DNA of 64,000 bases from CBDFHJ01 sp965247635. Its GTDB lineage: Bacteria > Chloroflexota > Dehalococcoidia > Lucifugimonadales > Australimonadaceae. A model generated the notes under the pieces. The model worked only from the letters and a program-made list of their open reading frames with translations, ran no database searches and was not told the origin of the DNA. The number at the start of each line of letters is the position of its first letter. Position 1 is the first letter of the stretch. Positions 34,627 through 44,035 of the stretch are shown one piece after another. Location of the stretch: NCBI GenBank assembly GCA_965247635.1, contig CBDFHJ010000010.1, positions 124,001 through 188,000 of the forward strand. The letters run 5' to 3'. A program made the position numbers and the translations under genes.

Positions 34627-35811
34627 CTAGCTCAGGCGCTCGAAGATGGTGGCCACGCCCTGGCCGCCACCCACGCACAGGGTAGCCAACCCCAGGTGAC
34701 CATCGCGCCGCGTCAGCTCCTCCATCAGCTTGACCACTATGATGGCGCCCGTCGCCCCAACGGGGTGGCCCAAGGAGATGCCGCCGCCGTTGACGTTGGT
34801 GACCTCCATGTCCATGCCGAGGTCGCGGGCCACGTACAGGACCTGGGCGGCGAAGGCCTCGTTCAGCTCGATGAGGTCCATGTCGGCCAGCGTCAGCTTC
34901 GTCCGTTCTAGCGCCTTGCGGGTTGCCGGCGAAGGCCCGATGCCCATGTAGGCGGGGTCCACTCCCGAAACACCCCGGCCCATCCATCGCAGGCGTGGCG
35001 TGAGCCCATCGGCCTTCGCCCGCTCCTCAGACATGACGACCACCGCGGCGGCAGCGTCGTTGATGCCGGCGGAGTTGCCCGCCGTCACCGTGCCGCCCTC
35101 CTTGAACGCCGGCACTAGCTTGCTAAGCGTCTCCATCGAGGTGTCAGCGCGGGGGTGCTCGTCCTCCATCACCTCGACGCTTTCGCCTCGACGCTGTGGC
35201 ACGGGCACCGGGACGATCTGGGAATAGAACCTTCCCTCCCGTTGCGCGGCCACCGCCCGGGCGTGGCTCATGACCGCTAGCTCGTCCTGGTCCTGCCGGC
35301 TTACCTCGTAGCGATCGGCCACGTTCTCCGCCGTCACTCCCATGTGGTAGTCGTAGATCGGGCAGCTTATCCCTAAGAGCACCGAGTCCACCAGCGTAGC
35401 GTCCCCCAGACGCAGGCCATCGAAGCGGGCCTTCGGCAGCAGGTAGGGCGCTTGGCTCATGCTCTCCGCCCCGCCGGCGACTATCACCTGCGCCTCGCCT
35501 ACTCTGATGGCCTGGACCGCCATGTTGATGGCTTCCAGCCCGGACGAGCAGGCACGGTTTACCGTCATGGCGGGTACGGTATCGGGCAAGCCGGCGGCCA
35601 GCGCGGCCTTCCGCGCCGCGTAGCCCGAGTCCGCCGCCTGGATGACGTTGCCCATTATCACTTCATCGATTGCGTCAGGACTGACACCCGAGCGCTCCAC
35701 GGCGGCGCGTATGGCTATCGCCCCCAGCTCCCATGCGGGAATGTCTTTGAGGGCGCCGCCGAACCTCCCGATGGGTGTCCTGGCGCCACCTATGATGACG
35801 GCCTCGTGCAT
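34627..35811 (-). CDS. Thiolase (acetyl-CoA C-acetyltransferase type)
   Basis: 394 aa, standard length. The nucleophile is Cys88 (NRACSSGLE), with His349 (ISLGHPVGATGA) and Cys379 (LCVGGGQG), the complete thiolase catalytic set. It catalyses reversible condensation/cleavage of acyl-CoA and acetyl-CoA in beta-oxidation or acetoacetyl-CoA formation. ATG 35811 is chosen because MHEAVIIGGARTPIG is the family N-terminus and AGGAG lies 9 bases upstream. Divergent from the aminotransferase gene. Confidence 0.95.
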   Translation of the reverse strand: MHEAVIIGGARTPIGRFGGALKDIPAWELGAIAIRAAVERSGVSPDAIDEVIMGNVIQAADSGYAARKAALAAGLPDTVPAMTVNRACSSGLEAINMAVQAIRVGEAQVIVAGGAESMSQAPYLLPKARFDGLRLGDATLVDSVLLGISCPIYDYHMGVTAENVADRYEVSRQDQDELAVMSHARAVAAQREGRFYSQIVPVPVPQRRGESVEVMEDEHPRADTSMETLSKLVPAFKEGGTVTAGNSAGINDAAAAVVVMSEERAKADGLTPRLRWMGRGVSGVDPAYMGIGPSPATRKALERTKLTLADMDLIELNEAFAAQVLYVARDLGMDMEVTNVNGGGISLGHPVGATGAIIVVKLMEELTRRDGHLGLATLCVGGGQGVATIFERLS

Positions 35812-35953
35812 CCCGTGGTCGCTCCTGTTCAAAATCGTCTCATGGCCATTGTGGGCCGGAAAGCGAGAGGGTGTCAACGTTAGCGAGCTGGCCGCCCAGC
35901 AGGCCAATAGGCGAAGTTGCAACCGTGGACTGGAAACTCAATCTCGCCGCCGG

Positions 35954-35983
35954 TTGTACCGCGGCAGGGGCCGCCCGTATAAT
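35954..35983 (+). promoter_or_regulatory. Promoter of the aminotransferase-serA pair
   Basis: TTGTAC (35954-35959), 18-base spacer, TATAAT (35978-35983). The start codon is 43 bases downstream. Confidence 0.75.
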
Positions 35984-36025
35984 CCAACTGATAGCTCCCT
36001 TAACCTACCCTTCCCAGGAGGAACC

Positions 36026-37135
36026 ATGGCGAACCTGCGCCTTCCAGGCCCCACACCTGTCCCCGACGACGTGGTCGCCGCCATGAGCCAGCCGATGATC
36101 GACCACCGGGGTGTGGCGTTCAAAGAGATACTCACGCGGCTCACCGAGAACCTTCAGCTGGCCTTTGAGACCAAGAACGACGTCTTCATCCTCACCTCGT
36201 CAGGCACGGGCGCCATGGAGGCTGCCGTAACCAACACCCTCTCGCCCGGAGAGAAGGTGCTGGCGGTCAGCATCGGCAACTTCGGCGATCGTTTCTCCAA
36301 GATCGCCAAGGTGTTTGGCGCCGACGTGGTCGACCTGAAGTTTCCGGAGGGTGAGGTCGCCGACCCGGAAGCGTTGCGCCAAGCCCTCAAGGACAACCCG
36401 GAGGTTACCGCGGTCCTGGTAACCCACAACGAGACCTCCACGGGCATCACCAACGATATTGAAACCCTGGCAGGGATCATCAAAGGCGAGTTCAATAAGC
36501 TTCTCCTGGTGGACGCCATCTCCTCGTTGGGCTCCATCCGCCTGGCCACCGACGCGTGGGGCTTGGACGTGGTAACGTCCGCCTCCCAAAAGGGATGGAT
36601 GTGCCCCCCGGGCGTCGCCATGATCTCCATAAGCCCCCGTGCCTGGGAGGCAGCCGCTCAAGCAAAGATGCCACGGTTCTACTTTGACCTGGCCGAGGCA
36701 AAGACCTCCGCGTCCAAGGGGCAGACGCCTTGGACCCCCGCCATCTCGCTGATCTATGGCATGGACTTCGCCGTTCAGAAGATGCTGTCGCACGGCGATA
36801 TGCAGGCCGTGTACGACTTCCACGCCCAGATCGCCCAGTACACACGCGATGGCCTTACCGACCTGGGACTTAAGCTGGTGGCAACCGACCCGAAGTACGC
36901 TTCGAACACCGTCACCGCTGCTTGGCTGCCGGAAGGGATCACCGACAAGGCCCTTCTGGATATGCTTCGCGACGAATACGATATCGTGGCGGCCGAGGGC
37001 CGTGGCCGCCTGACGGGCAACGTGTTCCGTATCGGTCACATGGGCTACGTGTCCGAGAAGGACATCGACGGAGTCCTCGAAGCCCTGCGCGAGGCCCTGC
37101 CCCGCCTTGGCTTTGTGCCGGCGGCGGCCGGCTAG
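36026..37135 (+). CDS. Class V PLP aminotransferase (serine-pyruvate/alanine-glyoxylate type)
   Basis: 369 aa. It opens with LRLPGPTPVPDDV, has SSGTGAMEAAV for PLP phosphate binding, LLVDAISSLGS, and the Schiff-base Lys189 in SASQKGWMCPPG. The family transfers amino groups between serine/alanine and glyoxylate or pyruvate. Only 28 bases separate it from serA, so it may serve as the phosphoserine aminotransferase of serine synthesis, which is inference. ATG 36026 with AGGAGG. Confidence 0.9.
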   Translation: MANLRLPGPTPVPDDVVAAMSQPMIDHRGVAFKEILTRLTENLQLAFETKNDVFILTSSGTGAMEAAVTNTLSPGEKVLAVSIGNFGDRFSKIAKVFGADVVDLKFPEGEVADPEALRQALKDNPEVTAVLVTHNETSTGITNDIETLAGIIKGEFNKLLLVDAISSLGSIRLATDAWGLDVVTSASQKGWMCPPGVAMISISPRAWEAAAQAKMPRFYFDLAEAKTSASKGQTPWTPAISLIYGMDFAVQKMLSHGDMQAVYDFHAQIAQYTRDGLTDLGLKLVATDPKYASNTVTAAWLPEGITDKALLDMLRDEYDIVAAEGRGRLTGNVFRIGHMGYVSEKDIDGVLEALREALPRLGFVPAAAG

Positions 37136-37163
37136 CAAGTCGTACCGGACCTGGAGTACAGAC

Positions 37164-38741
37164 ATGGCGCGCATCCTGGTAGCTGACCCCATAGCCCAGG
37201 AAGGGGTCGAACGTCTCATCTCAGCCAACCACGAGGTGGACGTCAAGACGGGCCTCGAGCCCGATGCCCTAGAGAAGGTCATCGGCGGCTACGAAGCCCT
37301 GATCGTCCGGAGCGAGACCCAGGTGACCGCCAGCCTCATCGACGCCGGCGAGAACCTGCAGGTGGTGGGTAGGGCCGGGGTTGGAGTCGACAACATTGAC
37401 CTGGACGCCGCGACACGCCGTGGCATCCCGGTGGTGAACGCTCCTACCGGCAACACGGTGGCCGCCGCCGAGCACGCCTTGGCCATGATGCTGGCGCTGG
37501 CGCGCAACATTCCTCAGGCCGACGCCTCCATGCGCCGCGGGGAGTGGCGCCGACGCGACTTCACGGGGGTGGAGGTCCGAAACAAGACCTTGGGCGTCAT
37601 CGGGTTGGGAAAGGTAGGCTCCGAGGTCGCCCGACGCGCCAAGGCGTTCCAGATGCGCATCCTCGCCCACGACCCCTTCGTGCCCCAGGAGTTCGCCCGC
37701 AACATCGGGGTAGAGTTGACTGACCTTGACCGGCTCGTGGCGGAGTCCGACTTCATTACCATCCACACACCCCTCACGGCCAGCACCAAGCAGCTCTTGG
37801 GGCCGAGCCAGTTCGAGCACCTGAAGCCCGGGGTGCGAATTATCAACGCCGCTCGTGGCGGCCTGGTGGACGAGACGCTCCTGGACGAAGCGCTCAAGTC
37901 TGGCAAGGTGGCGGGCGCCGCCTTGGACGTCTTCTCTTCAGAGCCGCCGAAGGAGCTGGCGCTACTAGAGAACCCCCACATGGTGCTGACACCGCACTTG
38001 GGCGCTTCCACCGCCGAAGCGCAGGTGGAGGTGGCCCTGGAGGTGGCGGACCAGGTGCTGGCGGTGCTGGCGGGCGCATCCGCCGCCTACACTGTCAACG
38101 CCCCGTACGTGCCTGACGAGGTCCGGGAGGCGCTGGCGCCGTTCATCCCCGTGGCCAGCACCTTGGGGAGGATAGCCATCCAGCTCTCCGACGGCCAGCT
38201 GGAGGCGATTGCCCTCACCGTTTCGGGAGAGATCGCCACTTACGACACGAGCCTGCTCAGCGCCGCCGCGCTAGTCGGCGTTCTGGGCCACGCGACGGAG
38301 AAGCGGATAAACCTGGTCAACGCGGGCCTGTTCGCCCGTCAGCGCAGCCTCAAGGTCACCGAGCAAAAGGACACTGGTGGCGACGAGTACACGAACCTGG
38401 TCACCGTGGAGGTCCGCACCAATGAGGGGAGCACCCTTCTCGGGGGCACCTCCATCAACGGCCAGGTACACCTGGTCCGGGTCGACGGCTACTCCCTGGA
38501 CCTCCAGCCCGGCCGCTACATGGTGTTCACGGAGCACGTGGACCGGCCGGGCATGATCGGCCAGGTGGGCACCATTGCCGGTAAGCACGACGTCAACATC
38601 AGCTTCATGGAGGTGGGCCGCCTGGCGCCTCGCGGTGAGGCCACCATGATCGTCGGCCTGGACGACCCGCCCTCCGACGAAGTGATGGCCGAGCTCCGGG
38701 CCATTCCTCACGTGAGCCGTGTACGCGCGGTCGAGACTTAG
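37164..38741 (+). CDS. serA: D-3-phosphoglycerate dehydrogenase
   Basis: First step of serine synthesis: 3-phosphoglycerate + NAD+ to 3-phosphohydroxypyruvate. 525 aa, the long form. The substrate/NAD domain has the nucleotide fold IGLGKVGSEVARR (GxGxxG 147-152), the NAARGGLVDE region, then an intervening ASB domain (ALTVSGEIATYD) and a C-terminal ACT domain (~453-525, RPGMIGQVGTIAGKHDVNIS) that usually gives serine feedback control. ATG 37164, CTGGAG upstream. Confidence 0.96.
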   Translation: MARILVADPIAQEGVERLISANHEVDVKTGLEPDALEKVIGGYEALIVRSETQVTASLIDAGENLQVVGRAGVGVDNIDLDAATRRGIPVVNAPTGNTVAAAEHALAMMLALARNIPQADASMRRGEWRRRDFTGVEVRNKTLGVIGLGKVGSEVARRAKAFQMRILAHDPFVPQEFARNIGVELTDLDRLVAESDFITIHTPLTASTKQLLGPSQFEHLKPGVRIINAARGGLVDETLLDEALKSGKVAGAALDVFSSEPPKELALLENPHMVLTPHLGASTAEAQVEVALEVADQVLAVLAGASAAYTVNAPYVPDEVREALAPFIPVASTLGRIAIQLSDGQLEAIALTVSGEIATYDTSLLSAAALVGVLGHATEKRINLVNAGLFARQRSLKVTEQKDTGGDEYTNLVTVEVRTNEGSTLLGGTSINGQVHLVRVDGYSLDLQPGRYMVFTEHVDRPGMIGQVGTIAGKHDVNISFMEVGRLAPRGEATMIVGLDDPPSDEVMAELRAIPHVSRVRAVET

Positions 38742-39071
38742 GGATCCAGAGTCACTAATCCGTTCAATAAATGTGGGGAGAGTTGCAGAGCCCTGTTCAT
38801 GGTTCGACAGGCCTGTCCTGAGCAAGGTCGAAGGGCTCACCACGAACGGGGAAAATCCGATCGTCCTGAGCTTGTCGAAGGATAAGCGGATTATGTCCCG
38901 ACAGGTCGGGACTGACTCAGCACACTAGCGGCAGGGATAGCAACCCTTCCCTCGTCTACTTCATTCATTACTCCTTGACCTACCGTCCCCGGCGCGCCGT
39001 TCTGTCGCCCTCCGGTGTCCTCAGCCAAGGGCTGCCGCGAGGCGCGCCACACGTGGTGGCGCGGGTGCATG
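38742..39071. repeat. Intergenic repeat cluster between serA and argJ
   Basis: Holds ttcgacaggcctgtcctgagcaaggtcgaagggctc, atcgtcctgagcttgtcgaagga, and the 18-base palindrome gtcccgacaggtcgggac (38895-38912). These are palindromic units of the same kinds as at 34419-34626. No gene seen. Confidence 0.65.
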
Positions 39072-39080
39072 TGCTATACT
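39072..39080 (+). promoter_or_regulatory. Extended -10 box upstream of argJ
   Basis: TGCTATACT, 47 bases before the argJ start codon. No convincing -35 box. Confidence 0.45.
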
Positions 39081-39126
39081 CTGTGGCCTGTGAGCGGCGC
39101 GGCCATCAGGTTTCCGGGGTAGTGGG

Positions 39127-40344
39127 ATGAGCGAAAAAGACGGGTTTCTGCCCGACGGTACGGTAACAACCCCTCGGGGGTTTGTGGCGGGCGCTACCTT
39201 CGCGGGCATGAAGAACTACAGCAAGGACAAGCTGGACCTGGGCATCCTGCTCTCCCAGGAGCCGTGCACCACCGCGGGCACCTTTACCACTAGCCTCATC
39301 AAGTCCGGTTCGCTAGTGCTGACGCAACAGCAAGTGGAGGCGGGTGGAGTGCGGGCGGTGGTGGTCAACAGCGGCATCGCCAACGCCTGCGTGGGCGAAT
39401 ATGGCCTGCAGGATGCCCAAGAGACCGTGGAGCTGGCCGCGACCCACGCCGGCCTGGCCGTCGAGGAGATGGCCATCTGTAGCACCGGCCTCATTGGCGT
39501 GGAGCTACCCATGGCCCTCATCCGCGCCAGCGTTTCCAAGATAGCTCTCTCTCCCGATGGCGGCGGCGACTTCGCCAAGGCCATCCTGACCACCGACCGC
39601 CACGCCAAATCGGCGGCGGTGCAGCTACAGGTCGATGGGAAGAACGTGACCATCGGCGGATGCATCAAAGGCTCCGGCATGATTCATCCGAGTATGGCCA
39701 CCATGCTGGCCTTTCTGACCACAGACGCTGCGGTGGAACGGGACTACCTCGCTGCCGCCCTGCGGAAGGTGGTGGACGATACGTTCAACATGGCCACGAT
39801 TGACGGCGACGGTAGCACCAACGACACCGTGTTGCTGTTTGCCAACGGCGCCGCGGGCAACACGCCGCTGACCACGAAGTCGGCTGACGCACCGCGGTTC
39901 CACGACGCGCTGCTGGCGCTCTGCGATTACCTGTGCAAAGAGATGGTGCGGGACGCCGAGGGGGCATCGAAGATCTTCTCCGTCCGGGTGGAGGGCGCCA
40001 GGTCGGTGGAGGACGCCCGCCGGGTGGCCAGGGCCGTCGCCAGCTCGAGCCTGGTGAAGAGCGCGGTGCACGGAAACGACCCGAACTGGGGCAGAGTGAT
40101 CGCGGCGGCGGGCCGCAGCGGAGGCTACATCGAAGAGGCGAAGGTCAACTTCTACATCAACGACGTCGCCATCATGGAAGCCGGCCGGCCCATCCCCTTT
40201 CACAAAGACTCGGTGGTCGTCATCATGAGTAACCCAGAGGTGGCCTTCACGCTGCGACTCAACCTGGGCGACGCCACCGCAACATCGTGGGGCTGTGAGC
40301 TGACCGAAGAGTACGTAACGTTCAACAGCGCTTACACTACCTGA
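39127..40344 (+). CDS. argJ: Glutamate N-acetyltransferase/amino-acid acetyltransferase
   Basis: 405 aa. It transfers the acetyl group from acetylornithine to glutamate, so the arginine pathway recycles acetate. The self-cleavage site with nucleophilic Thr192 lies in KGSGMIHPSMATMLAF, which splits the precursor into alpha and beta chains. NSGIANAC and GDGSTNDTVLLFANG are also family motifs. First gene of argJ-argB-UPF0182-argD-argG. ATG 39127. Confidence 0.97.
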   Translation: MSEKDGFLPDGTVTTPRGFVAGATFAGMKNYSKDKLDLGILLSQEPCTTAGTFTTSLIKSGSLVLTQQQVEAGGVRAVVVNSGIANACVGEYGLQDAQETVELAATHAGLAVEEMAICSTGLIGVELPMALIRASVSKIALSPDGGGDFAKAILTTDRHAKSAAVQLQVDGKNVTIGGCIKGSGMIHPSMATMLAFLTTDAAVERDYLAAALRKVVDDTFNMATIDGDGSTNDTVLLFANGAAGNTPLTTKSADAPRFHDALLALCDYLCKEMVRDAEGASKIFSVRVEGARSVEDARRVARAVASSSLVKSAVHGNDPNWGRVIAAAGRSGGYIEEAKVNFYINDVAIMEAGRPIPFHKDSVVVIMSNPEVAFTLRLNLGDATATSWGCELTEEYVTFNSAYTT

Positions 40345-40414
40345 TACGCTCAACCTCCCCCTTAGCTGGACGCTGACCAGCTGTTTCACCGGGACCGGGA
40401 GCCTTACTCACGTC

Positions 40415-41203
40415 ATGGCAACTTCCTCCTCCATCGTAGTGGTCAAGATCGGCGGGAGCACTCTGGGGGGCCAGGACACGTCTTTGGCCGACGTGGCCTC
40501 CTTACAACGGGAGGGCGTGCAGCCCGTCGTGGTGCATGGTGGAGGCTCCACCATCACGGAGTGGATGGCGAAGATGGGCGTGCGCGCTGAGTTCGTCGAC
40601 GGCCTGCGGGTCACCGACGAAGCAAGCCTGGAAGTGGTGTCCGCCGTTCTGGCCGGCCTCATCAATAAGCAGTTGGTCGTCACGATGCAGGGCATGGGCG
40701 CTCAGGCGGTGGGCCTATCGGGCGCTGACGCGGGGTTGCTGCAAGGCAACGCCGGCGACCCTCGCTTGGGCTTTGTAGCCGATACGGTCGAGGTGGACGC
40801 GCGGCCCCTCCAGCTCCTCGTAGCGGGGGGATACATTCCAGTCGTCGCGCCGCTGGCGGTGCAACGCCCCGGGACGGACGTGGCGGCCTATCACCTGCTC
40901 AACGTAAACGCCGACACCGCCGCCGGTGCCATCGCCGTGGCGCTAGGGGCTGCTCAACTGGTCTTTCTGACCGATGTGGACGGCGTTCTGGATACCAGCG
41001 GCCGCCTGATACCGAGGATCTCCAGTCAGCAGGGTTACGATCTGCTCACCTCAGGCGCCATCAAGGGAGGCATGATTCCCAAGCTAAAGGCGTCGCTGTA
41101 TGCCGCCTCCCAGGGGACATCTTCCTGCTTGATCAACGGCACCCGGACGTCGGCCCTGCTGGAGGGCGTCCGTGGCAAGGGGAGTAGGACGCTCGTGGTG
41201 TAG
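40415..41203 (+). CDS. argB: Acetylglutamate kinase
   Basis: 262 aa amino-acid-kinase fold. VVKIGGSTLGG is the phosphate-binding N-terminus, VVVHGGGSTITEWM binds acetylglutamate, with NVNADTAAGAIA, LTDVDGVLD and GMIPKLKA in the ATP domain. It phosphorylates N-acetylglutamate, the second committed arginine step. The N-terminal helix typical of arginine-sensitive hexamers is absent, so feedback inhibition may be lacking. ATG 40415, 70 bases after argJ. Confidence 0.96.
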   Translation: MATSSSIVVVKIGGSTLGGQDTSLADVASLQREGVQPVVVHGGGSTITEWMAKMGVRAEFVDGLRVTDEASLEVVSAVLAGLINKQLVVTMQGMGAQAVGLSGADAGLLQGNAGDPRLGFVADTVEVDARPLQLLVAGGYIPVVAPLAVQRPGTDVAAYHLLNVNADTAAGAIAVALGAAQLVFLTDVDGVLDTSGRLIPRISSQQGYDLLTSGAIKGGMIPKLKASLYAASQGTSSCLINGTRTSALLEGVRGKGSRTLVV

Positions 41204-41260
41204 CCTCGCCAGAGGCCCAACCAGGCGAGCTACACGCACTCGGGAAACGCAGGTGTAGGT

Positions 41261-44035
41261 ATGCTCGAGTCGGACGGTAACGGGGCCAACGCGCGGCCGC
41301 CCTTCGGCAGGCTTGGAGAGCTGCAGAACCTGCCCCCCTACACGGGGCTGGTGATCAGGCTCAGCATCCTGGCGGCCGGCTTGATCGCCCTCTTTATCCT
41401 GCTGAATATCGGCAGGAGCATCTACACCAACATGCTGTGGTTCTCCAGCCTCGACCTGCGGTCGGTCTATACCACCATCCTCGTGACCCGTGTGTGGCTG
41501 TTCTTTGCGGGCTTCCTGGTGATGGGTGCGCTAACCGCGCTCTCCTTCTGGATCGCCTATCGCACCTCGTGGGGGCCTTCCCAGGTGGGGTTGCCGGAGT
41601 CGACTGTCCTCTGGCTCCGGCGTGTGCTCCTATGGAGTATGGCCATAGTGGGTCTCCTTATCGCAGCCAGCTTCGGCGGAGCGCTCACCGGACGGTGGGA
41701 GCTGTTCTTGAAGTTCATGAACTCCACCCCCTTTGAGCTACAGGACCCCCTTTTCAACAGAGACGTCGGCTTCTACGCCTTTACCATGCCGATGCTCCAT
41801 ACGATCCAAGGTTGGCTCATGGGCGCGGCCATCGTGCTGCTATTGGCCTCCGGCAGCGTTTACTTCGTGGTGTACAGCATTCGGGGCGTCAACCCCTTGG
41901 CCTTGCGCGGACCCATGGTGCACATCGCGGTGCTCAGCGCCTTCCTCATGTTCACGATCGCGGGGGGGCACTACCTGGATACCTTCGAGACGCTCTTTTC
42001 AACCCAAGGCGCGGTAGTGGGCGCCACCGCCACCGACGTCTCCGCCCGGATCCCAATGTTGTGGCTGCTCACAGGTGTCGCCACGCTGTCGGGCCTGATG
42101 ATGCTGGCCACCCTCCGCGTCAGGGGCATGCAGCAGTCCATCCGGCTTATCGCCATGGCCTTTGGCCTATGGGTGGTGGCAGGCCTGCTGGGAGGGCTGG
42201 CGGTCCCGGCCGTATACCAGCGGTTCGTGGTGGCTCCCGGTGAGCTGGAGCGGGAGCGCACCTACATCGAACGTAACATTGAGTGGACACGATACGGGTT
42301 TGACCTGGACCGGGTTACCGAGCAACCGTACGACGTTCGTGACGATGCCCTGGCCAGCGACCTGATTAACAACCCGGAAACGGTCAACAACATCCGTCTC
42401 TGGGACCCACGCCCGCTACTGGACGTCTACAACCAGATCCAGCACCTGCGGCTGTACTACAACTTTCAGGACGTGGACGTCGACCGTTATGAGGTGGACG
42501 GCGACTACCGCCAGGTGCTGCTGGGCACCCGCGAGCTGATCCCAGAGGGGCTGGACCCGTCGGCCCAGAGCTGGGTGAACCGAAGGTTGGTGTACACCCA
42601 TGGGTACGGGGTGGTCATGAGCCCCGCTACCGACTTCACCGCCGAGGGCCAGCCCACCTTCTTCATCAAGGACATCCCGCTTCAAGGGGAATTCGCCGTG
42701 GACCAGCCGCGGGTCTACTACGGCGAGAACACAAACGAGTTCGTCATCGTCAACTCCAGGGAGGCCCAGTTTGACCGGCCGGCCATCGCGCAGGGAGAGC
42801 AGCCCGTGTACATCGAGCGGTACGACGGGGACGGAGGCGTCACCCTTTCCAGCTTCCTGCGCCGCGCCGCCTACGCGTGGGAGTTCGCCGACATCAACAT
42901 CTTGATTAGTAATCAGTTCACCTCGGAGAGCAAGGTCTTATACCGGCGGAACGTGCGTGAACGGGTGGAGGCACTGGCACCCTTCCTGCTTTTAGACCGC
43001 GACCCGTACATGGTGGTGGACGATGGACACCTCTTCTGGATTCAAGACGCCTACACCACCACCGACCGGCTGCCCTACTCAAAGCGCCTGGACAACCGGG
43101 ACTACAACTATATTCGGAACAGCGTCAAGGTTGTGGTGGATGCCTTCGACGGCACCGTGGCCTTCTACACCATTGAGCCGCGCCGTCCAGACCCCATGCT
43201 GCGAGTATACGAAAACATCTTCCCTGACCTGTTCCGTCCAATCTCGGAGATGTCCGAAAGCCTGCGGACCCACATCCGGTACCCGGAGAGGCTGCTCCGG
43301 GCGCAGGCGACGACGTTCCTGCAGTACCACATGACCGACCCCAAGGAGTTCTTCCTGAAGGAGGACCAATGGGCGATCCCCGACGAGGTGGTGCTTGAGG
43401 GGATCAGCCAGCCGGTGGACCCGTACTACGTGATCATGAAGCTGCCAGGCCAAGGGCGGGAGGAGTTTGTGCTAATCCTTCCCTTCACACCCCAGGACAA
43501 GCCGAACCTGGTGGCGTGGATGGCCGCCCGAAGCGACGGCGAGCACTACGGTGACATTCTGCTATTCACGTTCCCCACCGATCGGCTGTTCAACGGCCCA
43601 AGCCAGGTGGAGGCGCGGATCGACAATGACCCGCTCGTCTCGGAGCAGTTCACCTTGTGGGGCCAGTCCGGCTCCATCGTGATCCGGGGCAACCTGCTGG
43701 TCATCCCGGTGGGCGAGAGCCTGCTCTACGCGGAGCCCATCTACCTGCAGGCGGAGTCGCTGGAGTTTCCGGAGCTAAAACGAGTGATCCTGGCCAGCGC
43801 CGACCGGGTGGTCATGGAACCAACCTTGCAAAGGGCCGTGGCTGCGTTGCTCAGTGGACGGGACGTGACCGTCTCCCCAGGCGGTGGTGAGCCCGTGCCG
43901 GGCGGCATCGCACCGGAACGGTTTCTGATCGAGCTCGAACGGCTGCGCCAGGCCGTGGACGCGTTTCAGGATGGCCTGGATACCCTTGACGAGTCCCTGG
44001 AGAGCCTAGAGGGCCTAGCGCAGGAGGAGACGTAA
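41261..44035 (+). CDS. UPF0182-family large membrane protein
   Basis: 924 aa. About seven to eight N-terminal membrane helices (residues ~25-320), beginning after a hydrophilic start, are followed by a large ~550-residue extracytoplasmic region with family motifs (YTHGYGVVMSP, FFIKDIPLQG, PRVYYGE, IQDAYTTTDRLPYS, NYIRNSVKVVVDAF) and a short C-terminal coiled coil. Function is unknown in all organisms. Here it lies inside the arginine cluster, and its stop codon overlaps the argD ATG by one base (TAATG), so the two are coupled. Confidence 0.92.
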   Translation: MLESDGNGANARPPFGRLGELQNLPPYTGLVIRLSILAAGLIALFILLNIGRSIYTNMLWFSSLDLRSVYTTILVTRVWLFFAGFLVMGALTALSFWIAYRTSWGPSQVGLPESTVLWLRRVLLWSMAIVGLLIAASFGGALTGRWELFLKFMNSTPFELQDPLFNRDVGFYAFTMPMLHTIQGWLMGAAIVLLLASGSVYFVVYSIRGVNPLALRGPMVHIAVLSAFLMFTIAGGHYLDTFETLFSTQGAVVGATATDVSARIPMLWLLTGVATLSGLMMLATLRVRGMQQSIRLIAMAFGLWVVAGLLGGLAVPAVYQRFVVAPGELERERTYIERNIEWTRYGFDLDRVTEQPYDVRDDALASDLINNPETVNNIRLWDPRPLLDVYNQIQHLRLYYNFQDVDVDRYEVDGDYRQVLLGTRELIPEGLDPSAQSWVNRRLVYTHGYGVVMSPATDFTAEGQPTFFIKDIPLQGEFAVDQPRVYYGENTNEFVIVNSREAQFDRPAIAQGEQPVYIERYDGDGGVTLSSFLRRAAYAWEFADINILISNQFTSESKVLYRRNVRERVEALAPFLLLDRDPYMVVDDGHLFWIQDAYTTTDRLPYSKRLDNRDYNYIRNSVKVVVDAFDGTVAFYTIEPRRPDPMLRVYENIFPDLFRPISEMSESLRTHIRYPERLLRAQATTFLQYHMTDPKEFFLKEDQWAIPDEVVLEGISQPVDPYYVIMKLPGQGREEFVLILPFTPQDKPNLVAWMAARSDGEHYGDILLFTFPTDRLFNGPSQVEARIDNDPLVSEQFTLWGQSGSIVIRGNLLVIPVGESLLYAEPIYLQAESLEFPELKRVILASADRVVMEPTLQRAVAALLSGRDVTVSPGGGEPVPGGIAPERFLIELERLRQAVDAFQDGLDTLDESLESLEGLAQEET